Shown: piece after piece, positions 9,265-18,638 of the stretch | How the letters are laid out: each line of letters begins with the position of its first letter | Position numbering within the stretch: position 1 is the first letter of the stretch | Assembly: GCF_029167365.1 (NCBI RefSeq) | Contig: NZ_JARFNM010000001.1 | Span: forward strand, 62,001-126,000 | Origin: Amygdalobacter nucleatus | GTDB lineage: Bacteria > Bacillota > Clostridia > Saccharofermentanales > Fastidiosipilaceae | DNA length: 64,000 nucleotides | Reading direction: 5' to 3' | Notes under the pieces: model-generated | Seen by the model: only the letters and a program-made list of their open reading frames with translations | Database searches by the model: none | Told to the model about the DNA's origin: nothing | Program-made: the position numbers and the translations under genes

Positions 9265-11939
9265 TATATCGCTGTTCCTTTCTCTTGTGTCTGCATAATC
9301 TGCCAGCTTTTAACTCCGCTAGCTGCTAACACTTCTGTCATATAAGAGTGACATGTAAAAAGTAAAATCTGACTATGTTTAGCTTCCGCAAAATTAGATA
9401 AAGTCTGCAAGGCTACCATCTGATGTTCACGATCAAATTGCACCAAACAATCGTCTAATAAAAGTGGTAATTTCTGTTCACCAACTAAAAGATCGCACAA
9501 GGCTAAACGTAAAGCTAAATATACTTGCTCATAAGCAGCCCCTGATAAATATTCAGCCACATGCCAAGCCTGATCTTCTTTGTATCGTAATTGCAAATGC
9601 AGCTTTTTGTCAACTGTCAATTCTGTGTAGTGGCCTAAGCTTAATTGCTGCAAATAATAGCTGCAACGTTCCCGTAATTTAGGGCTGAAATCATTTTGTA
9701 ATTGCGTAAACAAACTCGTCAACAATTTGTTAGCCAGCTCCAACTGCTCCTCTTGCTGCTTGTAACTAGCTAAAGCTTGGTTGGTAGTTTTCAGTTCACT
9801 TTTTGCTAATTGCAAATTATTAGCTAAATTTGCCTGCTCTTTTACTTTTAGCATCGCTGCGCTCAACTCAGCATGTTGTTGATTCAAGCTAGCGTGCAAT
9901 TTTTCCAGTTCTTCATTTAAGGCAACTTGGACATTTGTCAGTTTGTTAAGAAGTTCTGCATAACTTAGCTCTGGCCAGCTATGCCTATCACATACTTCTC
10001 TGACATTATTGTCTAATTCGCTCTGCAATTTGGTACTTTTTTGCTCTAAAGCTACTTGCGATTGCTTAATGAATTTCTCATTATCCTCAACTAATTGTTT
10101 CTGCTCATTCGCCTTTAATTGCGCCTGTTTAAGCTCTGCTTCCACATGGCTCTGCAAAAGCTGCTTAGCTTGCCGTTCGTTGTTTTGCTCGTTAATTTCT
10201 TGTTCAGCTTGTGCTAATTCAGTTTGCAAATCAGCAACATCACGCTGGCTAGCTTCTTTTGCTAAGAGCAAATTGTCTAGGTAATTGTGCTTGTTTTGAC
10301 TAATTAGCTCTAATTTTTGCGCCGTGTAATCTATCTCAGCCTGTTTGCAGGTTAAAAGTTGCCGTTCAATGTCTGCCAAGCTCAGGCCAATTTGTTCAAG
10401 CTCTTTTTTACTCTGCAAAAAAGCAGGCACTTTTCGTTTGACCAAGCTAAAGCCAACAGCCAAGCCTAAAGTCAGCACCAATAAGCTGATAGGCACGAAA
10501 CAACTTAGCTGACTGGAGAGATAAATCGCACCGCTTATAAGCGTGCAAATCAAGCTCAGCAAAGCTGCCCAGGCTAATTTTTTCGCCTGATTTTGTTTAT
10601 TGACAGCTTGTAATATCTGAATTGTCAGCTTTTCTTTTTTGCTCTGTAATTCACTCTGCGTTTGCTGCAAATGAGTCAATTTCTCGCTATTTTCTGTAAG
10701 TGCTGCTACGCACTCCTTAATAGCCCCTTCACCTGCTTGCAAGCGTTCTGCTTCTGTCTGAATTAATTGGTCTTGTTCAACTAGATGTTGCTGCCAATTT
10801 TGTAATTTCGTTTTGTTCGCTAATTGCCGTTGACTTGTCTTTTTGCGTTGGACATTCAACGTTTCTAATGTCTGTTTAATTAAATTCAGTTCATTCTCCA
10901 AGCGTGACACTTTGCTTGCCAAATTAAAAGACTTAGCCATTTGGGCCTTGTATTCAGCTTCATTGGCAGCTTTAGCCTGGTACTGTTGATCTAGCAAATC
11001 AGCCTGTTCACGTTCTAAACTAGCTAAGTTTCGCTGTTCTTGCTCAAGCGCTTGCTTATTTTGGGTTAAAAGCTGTAACGTTTGCTCACTCTTAGCTAAA
11101 TTAGCACTCAAAGCGTTAAGTTGGAGCTGATCTTTGTTATAGGCTTGGCATTGTTCAGTTAGAGATCTAATTTGCTCATTCAAGCTAGCAATTTTCTGTT
11201 CACAAGCAAAAATCAGGCCGCCTTGGCCTCGCTTAAAGCGCAATGTTTTCAGCTGTTCTTCAATGTTTAGCTGGGCTTTTTGCACATTTACTGAGCTGTT
11301 ACCCGTTAGGCCCAAATTGGTCAAAGCCTCGACAATATCAGGCGCCGAGCTTGTGCTTGGCAAAGTTAAGCTCATCTGTTCAACTAGCAAGGAATTAATA
11401 AACTGCTCCTCTGTCAGCGCAAACAAAAAATAGCCTGGCTCAGTTTCGCCTATATCGACTTGTTCGCCACTTGTTAGGTTGAGCAAAGTAATTTTGTCGC
11501 TCCGATTAGTTTTGCCAAAATAGCGGCCAAGTTCGTACTGGCAGCCTGCATGGCTGAATTTCAAGCTAGCTTCACTTGGCTGCTTATTAAAGTTGAGATA
11601 TTGCTGTCTTCTTGCCAAATTTTTGCTGCTGTTATTGCCTAAGCCATAGAAAAGGGCTCGGATACAGGCAACAATTGTCGATTTACCCGATTCGTTAGGC
11701 CAAATAAGCAAGGTCTTTGTCGGCTCTTGATTGGTGGCTGACTCAGCTGGTTGATTCGGCGTTTTAGCTTGAGTCATCTGCATAGCTGGTCCCTGATTTG
11801 CAGTCGTTAGAGCTTGATTTGCCGCTGTTGGCTCTTGATTTGCAGCAGGTTCTGACTTTACAGTCGTTAGCTCAACAAAGGCTAATTTGAAGTTTTGCAG
11901 CTGACCAAAGGATTTAATGTCGATACTTTGTAAATACAT
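9264..11939 (-). CDS. YhaN/SbcC-like SMC-type ATPase with an inserted Gln/Ala/Thr-rich segment
   Basis: The 891-residue protein has the SMC/Rad50 plan. An N-terminal ATPase lobe carries Walker A PNESGKST at 81-88. Long Gln/Glu/Leu coiled coils follow, with a hydrophobic hairpin near 455-500 (WAALLSLICTLISGAIYL...). The C-terminal lobe has the signature YLSGAAYEQVYLALRLAL and Walker B LPLLLDDCLVQFD. YhaN of Bacillota has the same mid-protein hydrophobic hairpin. The partner nuclease gene is 12 bp upstream, matching yhaO-yhaN. The oddity is about 55 residues (22-75), rich in A/N/Q/T/P with repeated AANQ and TTANQ, placed just before Walker A where relatives have a short beta-turn. The pair probably acts in double-strand end processing (inferred from SbcCD/Rad50-Mre11). 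Confidence 0.88.
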   Translation of the reverse strand: MYLQSIDIKSFGQLQNFKLAFVELTTVKSEPAANQEPTAANQALTTANQGPAMQMTQAKTPNQPAESATNQEPTKTLLIWPNESGKSTIVACIRALFYGLGNNSSKNLARRQQYLNFNKQPSEASLKFSHAGCQYELGRYFGKTNRSDKITLLNLTSGEQVDIGETEPGYFLFALTEEQFINSLLVEQMSLTLPSTSSAPDIVEALTNLGLTGNSSVNVQKAQLNIEEQLKTLRFKRGQGGLIFACEQKIASLNEQIRSLTEQCQAYNKDQLQLNALSANLAKSEQTLQLLTQNKQALEQEQRNLASLEREQADLLDQQYQAKAANEAEYKAQMAKSFNLASKVSRLENELNLIKQTLETLNVQRKKTSQRQLANKTKLQNWQQHLVEQDQLIQTEAERLQAGEGAIKECVAALTENSEKLTHLQQTQSELQSKKEKLTIQILQAVNKQNQAKKLAWAALLSLICTLISGAIYLSSQLSCFVPISLLVLTLGLAVGFSLVKRKVPAFLQSKKELEQIGLSLADIERQLLTCKQAEIDYTAQKLELISQNKHNYLDNLLLAKEASQRDVADLQTELAQAEQEINEQNNERQAKQLLQSHVEAELKQAQLKANEQKQLVEDNEKFIKQSQVALEQKSTKLQSELDNNVREVCDRHSWPELSYAELLNKLTNVQVALNEELEKLHASLNQQHAELSAAMLKVKEQANLANNLQLAKSELKTTNQALASYKQQEEQLELANKLLTSLFTQLQNDFSPKLRERCSYYLQQLSLGHYTELTVDKKLHLQLRYKEDQAWHVAEYLSGAAYEQVYLALRLALCDLLVGEQKLPLLLDDCLVQFDREHQMVALQTLSNFAEAKHSQILLFTCHSYMTEVLAASGVKSWQIMQTQEKGTAI

Positions 11940-11951
11940 CTACGCTTCCTC

Positions 11952-13637
11952 CTAGTCTGTCTGCAACGCTTGCCATGCTAATTTCAAGCTAGCTTGCTGG
12001 TCTTCTACGCTAGAAGCTGAAAATTTCGGTTCGTGTTTGGCTACATCTAATAGAAGTGCCGCTAAGCTATCAGTTTTTGCTAGTTCGTCCCAATCAATGG
12101 CTTTAGTAATTTGCGCTTTCAGTTCTAATTGTGGACAAGCTAATTGCAATTTGGCCGCCAAAGTCTGGATATCTAGGCTTTCCTCTATGCCTAATTCGCC
12201 CTGCAAAGTAAGACGATACAAATTCTGTTTGTAATCCTTAAACGTCTGCAAATTTCCTAAAATGAGCTTAGCGAGCTTATCCGTAGTCACTGTCGCACCT
12301 GAAATTTGTTTGCGTAAATTGGCTAAGTCATACTCAAGCTGCCAGAACTGCCTTAGTCCGTTACTATACCAGGCTAATTGCAAGTGGCCTTTTGAAGCTG
12401 CCTCTAGGTTGGCAGCTAGCTCTAGGCTTTTAGTTTGAGTTGAAGTTTGGGCCAAATCCTGTGCTTCTCCTTGCTCAACTACTATGGTGGCCTCTTGAGC
12501 TTGCATTTTAGCTGACATTTCTGCTTCTGCTTGGGCTGTTACTGGAACTTTTATTTGCGCTAGTATTTGAGCTTCTTCTATCTCCGCTCCTGGCGCTTGT
12601 GCTGCTCTTGAAGTCTCTGTCTGGGCGTCTGTTTGAGCCGCTGTCTGGCCCTTTGACTGGGCCATTTTTTCAACTCCTAAATTGCCTACGAAGCAGCCTC
12701 GATATCCACTTTCGCCGAAGTTACGGCCAATTAAGTTGCCTGGCCACATCATTAAGGTTCCGTTTAGCGTTGGAATATCAAGCTGCCTATCACTATTTGC
12801 ATGGCTAGATTTACTCAGTTCCAAATCGCCCTTATCTGTAAAGTCATAATTCAGCTCATACATCTTATAGCCAAACACCTGCTTCTCTTCACGCATTAAA
12901 GCCATTTCTCTATCTAAAGTAGTGTAATCATCAGGCGTATAGCGGCTGACAATTGGCTTGTGGAAATGCCCCAACGCAAGATAATCTACATTCGCAGCTT
13001 CAATTTGCTCAACACGCAAGGGATTGTAGTGATAATCATCCTCACGCACTGAGAAAGCTGGGTGTACAGGTGAAGCATGCACCAAACTCAGCTTAAAACA
13101 GTTAGCACTCAAATTACTTAATTCCGTTTCACTTGGCTGCCACGGCGCCATCTCAGCTAATGAATCACCGTTTCGCACACAATAAAAACTTGTACTATGC
13201 TTAATTTCCGGCAAAACGCCCTCATCTTGATAAAGCGAGGCGAAGCTAAAGCCAGAAACAACTGTCTGTAAATTGGCGAAATAAATGCTCTCGACAGCCT
13301 TATTAAAAAGGTGGAAATTCGTTAATTTCTGTTTAAGCACCGTCTGCCATGGGAAACTAGCTGTAAGTGGATCATGATTGCCAGCCACGGCTAAAATATA
13401 GCAACGTTTCGGCAACTTAAGGCACGCAATAAAGCGCTCAAGTTCGCTTGCACTCAGCGTACTTGGTTCAAAGACATCGCCAGCTAATAGGCATAAGTCA
13501 ATCTGCTCACTATCTAAGTTACTAAAAAGCTGCTCTAAATAGAGCCACATTTTCTCCTTAGCTTGGGCGCATAATTCAGCATCACCTGTTTGTAGCTTAG
13601 AGCCTATATGTAAATCAGCTAAGTGTAAGAAGCGCAT
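11952..13637 (-). CDS. YhaO/SbcD-like metallophosphoesterase (DNA repair exonuclease subunit)
   Basis: The 561-residue protein has the five calcineurin-type metal motifs in order: LADLHIG near 6, LAGDVFE near 51, AGNHDP near 85, LVHASPVHP near 185 and LGHFHKP near 222. This is the Mre11/SbcD/YhaO nuclease fold, which uses two Mn2+ ions. It is longer than the usual 400 or so residues, mainly because of a low-complexity stretch at about 325-415 with AQT, AQAEA and QTSTQT repeats, followed by a normal C-terminal domain. The SMC-type ATPase follows after 12 bp, so the two form an operon and probably a complex that trims or opens DNA ends. The start ATG at 13637 has a modest upstream ribosome site. 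Confidence 0.88.
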   Translation of the reverse strand: MRFLHLADLHIGSKLQTGDAELCAQAKEKMWLYLEQLFSNLDSEQIDLCLLAGDVFEPSTLSASELERFIACLKLPKRCYILAVAGNHDPLTASFPWQTVLKQKLTNFHLFNKAVESIYFANLQTVVSGFSFASLYQDEGVLPEIKHSTSFYCVRNGDSLAEMAPWQPSETELSNLSANCFKLSLVHASPVHPAFSVREDDYHYNPLRVEQIEAANVDYLALGHFHKPIVSRYTPDDYTTLDREMALMREEKQVFGYKMYELNYDFTDKGDLELSKSSHANSDRQLDIPTLNGTLMMWPGNLIGRNFGESGYRGCFVGNLGVEKMAQSKGQTAAQTDAQTETSRAAQAPGAEIEEAQILAQIKVPVTAQAEAEMSAKMQAQEATIVVEQGEAQDLAQTSTQTKSLELAANLEAASKGHLQLAWYSNGLRQFWQLEYDLANLRKQISGATVTTDKLAKLILGNLQTFKDYKQNLYRLTLQGELGIEESLDIQTLAAKLQLACPQLELKAQITKAIDWDELAKTDSLAALLLDVAKHEPKFSASSVEDQQASLKLAWQALQTD

Positions 13638-13755
13638 GATAAGTCCTCGTTTTGGTTATTTACATATATTCTAGCATTTTGTCTTTAGTTCGTTTTTTGA
13701 GAAAAAGAACAAAAATTCGTAAATTCGTCTCAGAGCTCCTATCACTAACTTTGCA

Positions 13756-13815
13756 AAATTGCGACTAGCTAAATTGCAGCTAGCTAAATTACGGTTAGCT
13801 AAATTGCAGCTAGCT
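13756..13815. repeat. Tandem repeat, four copies of a 15-bp unit
   Basis: Four consecutive 15-bp units: AAATTGCGACTAGCT, AAATTGCAGCTAGCT, AAATTACGGTTAGCT and AAATTGCAGCTAGCT. Copies two and four are identical. A partial fifth (AATTA) follows. Each unit contains GCTAGC or a near copy, a small palindrome. The array lies in the intergenic region just downstream of the ABC permease gene and upstream of the YhaO-like gene. Confidence 0.85.
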
Positions 13816-13845
13816 AATTATTAAGTCGTGCTAGGGCCTTAGCCC

Positions 13846-15300
13846 TTATTCTGTGCGCAATGCCTCCAAAGCTGACAGACGCATTGCTCTTAAAGCTGGG
13901 AATAAGCCAGCTATCATGCCGATGCCCGTTGCAAACAATAAAGCAAAGGCGTACAACCAAAGCGGTATAACTGAGACTTTGGCCGCCACTTCACCATCCA
14001 TCGGACCCATATTGCCTAAGAGCATACCCAAAATTGGTAAGTGGTTAATGGCATACGACAATATCGTGCTTAACAGTAAGCCAATTGCGCCACCGATAAA
14101 GCCAATGGCTCCGGCTTCAATCAAGAACATATTGCGAATTTGACGAATTGGGCAGCCTAAGACTTTGAACACGCCAATTTCTTTCGTACGTTCATAGATA
14201 GCCATCATCATGGTATTTGCAATGCCAATAGCGGCTACCAGCAAGGCAATTCCGCCGATGCTGCCGAACATAACTTGCGAACGGCGCTGCTGTTTTTGCA
14301 TCTCGTTGATGAAAGATGCTGCTGAATTAGCCTCATAGCCCATACCTTTGATTACGTCCATTAAAGTTTGTGAATCAGTCAAAGTAGCTGTGCGCACGAT
14401 AATTTTTGAATAGCTAATATCGCCACGCCAGCGCCCGCTTTTCGTCCTTTTCTGCCCCTCAAAGCCACGACCACGGAAATCTTTCTTAAGCTGTTCCACA
14501 AACGGCTCTAAGCGAGTGTAAACTTGCCAGGCTGTCTGATAATCAAACTTGCTCTTTTTCTGAATTTCGCCAAACACATGTGCCACTCGCCGAATTGGTT
14601 TAACTGTGACAACTTGTTCTGAGCTTCCACCTTCATCGCTCATTGGTTTGCTTTGCATAGCTTCCGGGTCTAAATAATAAGCCAAATTGTCACTAAAAGG
14701 GTCAATTTCGGGCGGATTCTTGTAATCTTGGTGGCGGGCATTTGCTTTATAAAAATTCGTCTTAAACTCACTTCCGACGACAAACTCTATTCCGTTTTTG
14801 GAAAAATTCTTTACGTCCAAATCTTTTACTTCGCCCTGTTTGTCCATAACTTTCAATTTCAAGTCAGCTAAACCTGCTTCGGGCAATGCTGCCACCTGTT
14901 GATAGGAATTTTCATAAGGGCCTGTTTTGAACATCACTCGTTTGTTAAGAATTGGATACACCAGCTTAACGCCAGTCAAGCTGGCTAATTCCTGCAGAGA
15001 TTCATCAGTTAGATACTGTTTTTTCTCAACCTGGCCCATCGCACTATTAGAACTATTCGAACCATCTTCAACCATATAGCGCCCGTTGCCGCCAGATTCG
15101 TTAGCAAAGACTTCAATTGTCGTCAATTCATTGTTCTGGTTCATCATCTCGTAGAAATACGCACTTTGGCCGATGGCAATCGATACCATCACCACGATGG
15201 AGGTCGTACCAATCGTGACGCCTAGGACGGTCAAAAAAGTCCTCAGTTTGCGCCGCCAAAGGTTGCGTGAGCTCAGCTTGATTAAGTCACTAACTTTCAT
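13846..15300 (-). CDS. MacB/FtsX-type ABC transporter permease
   Basis: The 484-residue protein has the MacB/FtsX architecture: one N-terminal membrane helix (FLTVLGVTIGTTSIVVMVSIAIG, about 23-45), a large extracytoplasmic domain of about 300 residues, then three C-terminal helices. The segment TMMMAIYERTKEIGVFKVLGCPIRQI between helices is the conserved FtsX-domain coupling region. The protein ends in RLSALEALRTE, typical of the family. It is the last gene of a three-gene operon after an ATPase and a membrane-anchored extracellular protein (8 bp gap). MacB-type permeases often drive extracytoplasmic work rather than transport across the bilayer. The substrate is unknown. Confidence 0.9.
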   Translation of the reverse strand: MKVSDLIKLSSRNLWRRKLRTFLTVLGVTIGTTSIVVMVSIAIGQSAYFYEMMNQNNELTTIEVFANESGGNGRYMVEDGSNSSNSAMGQVEKKQYLTDESLQELASLTGVKLVYPILNKRVMFKTGPYENSYQQVAALPEAGLADLKLKVMDKQGEVKDLDVKNFSKNGIEFVVGSEFKTNFYKANARHQDYKNPPEIDPFSDNLAYYLDPEAMQSKPMSDEGGSSEQVVTVKPIRRVAHVFGEIQKKSKFDYQTAWQVYTRLEPFVEQLKKDFRGRGFEGQKRTKSGRWRGDISYSKIIVRTATLTDSQTLMDVIKGMGYEANSAASFINEMQKQQRRSQVMFGSIGGIALLVAAIGIANTMMMAIYERTKEIGVFKVLGCPIRQIRNMFLIEAGAIGFIGGAIGLLLSTILSYAINHLPILGMLLGNMGPMDGEVAAKVSVIPLWLYAFALLFATGIGMIAGLFPALRAMRLSALEALRTE

Positions 15301-15308
15301 ACCTACTA

Positions 15309-17387
15309 TTAATAATCCTCGCCGATAACTTTTGCGCGTTTAGCTTTTTTCTTGGCCTTGAAATGGCGATATAAAAAGAAAGCTACACCAAGCAAAATAA
15401 GTACCAGAATAACAATGATGGCAATTAGCCAAGGTGAAAGGCCTTTTTTTTGCTGGCCCATGCCACCCATACCATCCATGTTGTCCATATCACCTATACC
15501 CTCTGGCATAGAGCCTTCAGGCATAGGCGCTTCGTCCTCGATATTTAAGTCAAATTCATGTTCTAATGTCGATGCATTACCGTTTTCATCCTCGTAATGT
15601 AAGACGAATTTGCTCTTGCCACTAAATGGCTGCTTGGCTTTAAGCGTTGCATCAATCGATTTGTTGGCACCAGCTTCAACATTGCCCAAATAAACTGGTT
15701 CCATCTCATAAGGCGCATCGTCCGGGGCGCAAATTTCGGCATTGTAAAGGGAAACTCGGCCCTTGTTAATAAGCTGGCAATAGGCATTCAATTCACCACC
15801 GACTTGCGCTGTTTCTGGTTGCAATTCAAATTTGCTGAAATCAACTCTAACTTTTTGATGCACATACAGCGAAACTTGTTCCTGCGTATTGTAAGAATTA
15901 GACGCATCGTCCTGATACTCTAAGCCCAAATTCAAAGGATAGGCCTTTTGATTCAAAGAAGCTGCCGAAACTAATTTCAGCTTATATTCAATCATTTTGC
16001 CAGCTGGAATGTTTTTAATGAAATAAGCTGTTGCGCCTGATTGAGGCAAAAAAGCTGTTTCGACCTTTTCAGTACCCTGACTGCTGATATTCAAGCGCAT
16101 GTTGCTGACTGCCGTCATTTCAGAGGTATTGCGCAATTTCAAAGTCAAAGTGAACGGCTCACCACCCATGATCTTTTTCGGTTCTGTTTCAAAGCCCTCA
16201 ACCAAGATACGCGGCATCATTTTTTGGCCACCTGCACCACCTAAGACTTCAATATAGGTGTTTACCGTTTCTTTTTTCAGTGTTTGCATCGCATCGAGAT
16301 AGGTAATTTCAAAGGCTATCGGCTGCGTGCCACTGGCTGCTGACTTGCTAATTTCAAAGGTTCCGTAATCTACCTCAATCTGCGTACCGTTATTGAAATC
16401 AGGCTCATTGTAGTAACGACCAGTCAATGGCAAAAGCGGCTGTTCAACAATCGCTGTCTGATCTACTTGGCGGAAAACTAAAGGGCTACCTTGCATTTGC
16501 AATGTCACATTCAAAATCGTCACACGGTCCAAGCCGAAGTTAGCCAAATTGAGCTTAATTGGCACCCACTGACCAGGCGCACCTTTTGGCACATTGGCAT
16601 TGACGGCTTTGAATAAAACTTGGGCATCTTTGGGCGTTGGCGCACCTTGCATGTCAACATAGGCTGTCAAAACTTCGCTTTTGAGTTTGTCACTAGCTCC
16701 CTCTGTGTAATTAACCACAAAGTCAACGGTATAGACTTGGCTCTTAACGTCTTTACGCACCAAAAGGCCACTAAAGCTAACTTGCCAATCTACGCCATTC
16801 CCACTGACTATGCCGGGATACTCTTGCATGGTCAAAACGAAAGGGAAATCAGCGGAATTATTATGTTTCAAATAAACTGATTGTACTTTCTTGTTAGCGC
16901 TACTGAAACTAGCAGCTAAACCTGTATGCGGATCTCGTTCGACAAAGCTCAAATCCAAGTTAAAGCCTGAGCCATAGAAAGCTGCTTTGACGCTTTCTGC
17001 TTTCAACATGAAAGCATTGCCCATGTTACTTTGCTGAGCTTCCGCATTTTCATTTGGCTTAGTTCTCTGCGTGTCTGAACCTACTTGTGCACCAGAGCCA
17101 GGCTGTACACCTGAGCCATTATTCTGCGTGCCCGAGCCATTGCTTTGTGCTCCAGAACCAGCCCCTGCCTGCTGCTTATTGGAAGCGGCTTGTTTAGAAT
17201 TATCACTTCTGTCTGCACCTGTAAGTAAATTGCCCGCTGATAATAAAGGCTTGGCTTGGCCACTTGCATAAGTTATATGGCCACACATTGGCCCAACTAA
17301 GCTGATAACTAAGCCCAGACTGAGCACCTGACTAAACAATGCTAATTTTGCTTTGTTCACACTACTATGTTTTTGTTGATAAGCCAT
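15309..17387 (-). CDS. Large membrane-anchored extracellular protein with COG1361/CARDB-like beta domains, partner of ABC transporter
   Basis: The 692-residue protein has an N-terminal hydrophobic signal segment (about 15-42). A Gly/Ser/Asn/Gln-rich linker follows at about 60-115 (NGSGTQNNGSG, QPGSGAQ). Then come several immunoglobulin-like beta domains with phrases such as PFTLTLKLRNTSEMTA, MSISSQGT-like strands and AYCQLINKGRVSLYNAEI, as in COG1361/CARDB proteins. A MPEGSMPEG/GMGGMG linker, one C-terminal helix (WLIAIIVILVLILLGVAFFLY) and a basic cytoplasmic tail end the protein. It is thus a cell-surface protein anchored at its C-terminus. The gene lies between the ATPase (14 bp) and permease (8 bp) genes, so it probably works with the MacB-like transporter. 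No sortase motif is present. Family assignment is by style only. Confidence 0.75.
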   Translation of the reverse strand: MAYQQKHSSVNKAKLALFSQVLSLGLVISLVGPMCGHITYASGQAKPLLSAGNLLTGADRSDNSKQAASNKQQAGAGSGAQSNGSGTQNNGSGVQPGSGAQVGSDTQRTKPNENAEAQQSNMGNAFMLKAESVKAAFYGSGFNLDLSFVERDPHTGLAASFSSANKKVQSVYLKHNNSADFPFVLTMQEYPGIVSGNGVDWQVSFSGLLVRKDVKSQVYTVDFVVNYTEGASDKLKSEVLTAYVDMQGAPTPKDAQVLFKAVNANVPKGAPGQWVPIKLNLANFGLDRVTILNVTLQMQGSPLVFRQVDQTAIVEQPLLPLTGRYYNEPDFNNGTQIEVDYGTFEISKSAASGTQPIAFEITYLDAMQTLKKETVNTYIEVLGGAGGQKMMPRILVEGFETEPKKIMGGEPFTLTLKLRNTSEMTAVSNMRLNISSQGTEKVETAFLPQSGATAYFIKNIPAGKMIEYKLKLVSAASLNQKAYPLNLGLEYQDDASNSYNTQEQVSLYVHQKVRVDFSKFELQPETAQVGGELNAYCQLINKGRVSLYNAEICAPDDAPYEMEPVYLGNVEAGANKSIDATLKAKQPFSGKSKFVLHYEDENGNASTLEHEFDLNIEDEAPMPEGSMPEGIGDMDNMDGMGGMGQQKKGLSPWLIAIIVILVLILLGVAFFLYRHFKAKKKAKRAKVIGEDY

Positions 17388-17401
17388 ATAAATTCCTTCC
17401 T

Positions 17402-18334
17402 TTACTCGGCAGCTTGATAAGCCTCTTTGCCCTTAGCCACTGCAATCAATTTGCCATCTCTGATATGAAAGATGCGATCAGCATATTGGGCCAAATGATC
17501 ATCATGCGTAACCATAATGACTGTCTGTTTCTTAGCCTTAGAAATTTTTTGCATCAAAAGCATCGTTTCTTTAGCTGATTTGGAGTCTAAGTTACCAGTT
17601 GGTTCATCGGCATAAATAATGCGTGGGTTCACTATCAAAGCCCTAGCAATACCTATGCGCTGTTGCTGACCACCTGACATTTGGTTCGGTAAATGCTTGA
17701 GATGCGATTTTAAGCCTAGCTGAGTCAAAACAACTTTGGCCGCTTGTCTACGTTTCTTTACACTAATTCCCTTAAAAACTAAGGGCAGACTGACATTCTC
17801 AACAGCTGATAATGTTTTGATCAGATTAAATGACTGGAAAATAAAACCGATATTGTGTAAACGAAATTTAACTAGTTCATTCTCCGTCATGTCTGAAATA
17901 TTCTCGCCAAAGACTTTGACATAGCCAGCGGTGGCTGGTTCTAAGCCAGCCAGTTGATTCAAGAGAGTCGATTTGCCAGAGCCAGAAGTGCCAACAATGG
18001 CGCAAAATTCGCCAACTTTAACGTCAAAGCTGACGCCATCCAACGCTTTAACAACTGTATTGCCTGTCTGATAATACCGATAAATGCTACGCACGCGTAA
18101 GGCCAAATCTTCGGACTTAACATCTGCATAGATAGCCTCAGGCAAAGCTTCGGCTTTTTGGAATGTCATATCCTCAATACGACAATTCAGCTCATCACTC
18201 GCCTGATTCACGGCAATTTCGGGCAAATTGAACATAGTCAAATCAAGCGCTTTTTCTTCACGCTCCTCAGCCTGTTTCTCCTTAGACTCAGGCCATAAAT
18301 GCTTTAATTTTGCCCAAAATATACTCCTAGCCAC
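17402..18334 (-). CDS. ABC transporter ATP-binding protein (LolD/MacB-N type)
   Basis: The 310-residue protein has a complete nucleotide-binding domain: Walker A GTSGSGKSTLLNQLAG (about 133), Q-loop in FIFQSFNLI, signature MSGGQQQRIGIARAL, Walker B IIYADEPTGNLDS and switch VMVTHD. These match the LolD/MacB subfamily that pairs with FtsX-type permeases. Before the domain is an extension of about 85 residues, acidic and charged (KEKQAEEREEKAL), of unknown role. It is the first gene of the three-gene operon. Its start at 18334 faces the RNase Z gene across a 304-bp divergent region. Confidence 0.93.
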   Translation of the reverse strand: MARSIFWAKLKHLWPESKEKQAEEREEKALDLTMFNLPEIAVNQASDELNCRIEDMTFQKAEALPEAIYADVKSEDLALRVRSIYRYYQTGNTVVKALDGVSFDVKVGEFCAIVGTSGSGKSTLLNQLAGLEPATAGYVKVFGENISDMTENELVKFRLHNIGFIFQSFNLIKTLSAVENVSLPLVFKGISVKKRRQAAKVVLTQLGLKSHLKHLPNQMSGGQQQRIGIARALIVNPRIIYADEPTGNLDSKSAKETMLLMQKISKAKKQTVIMVTHDDHLAQYADRIFHIRDGKLIAVAKGKEAYQAAE

Positions 18335-18638
18335 TTCGTCTCTCTACCTGAAATTGCAATTTGCACACAATTAATTGGTCTCATCATAACAAAGTACCTA
18401 AGGCCATATATTGCAGCCTGATTACAAAAGTTCTAAGAAATAACTTATTTTACTAGCATAGTGTCGTTTTTAGCGGCCTGAATTTAGGCAAATATTCAAA
18501 AAAAATACAAGCAAATGGCTTTTGTTAAGTGTATTTTGCAGATTAATAGCAAATAAGTTAAGCTACAATTCAGCTATTTTTAGCGCAAATAGGCAAATAT
18601 TTGTTAAACTGTAGGAAAAGCTTTTTTATAAGGAAATC
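18335..18638. other. 304-bp divergent intergenic region (promoters of ABC operon and of RNase Z)
   Basis: The region is very AT-rich and must hold promoters in both directions. For the plus strand TACAAT lies near 18564-18569 and AAGGAAA is a ribosome site before 18639. No clear -35 could be fixed for either direction. No coding frame, repeat or structured RNA was recognised. Confidence 0.4.
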
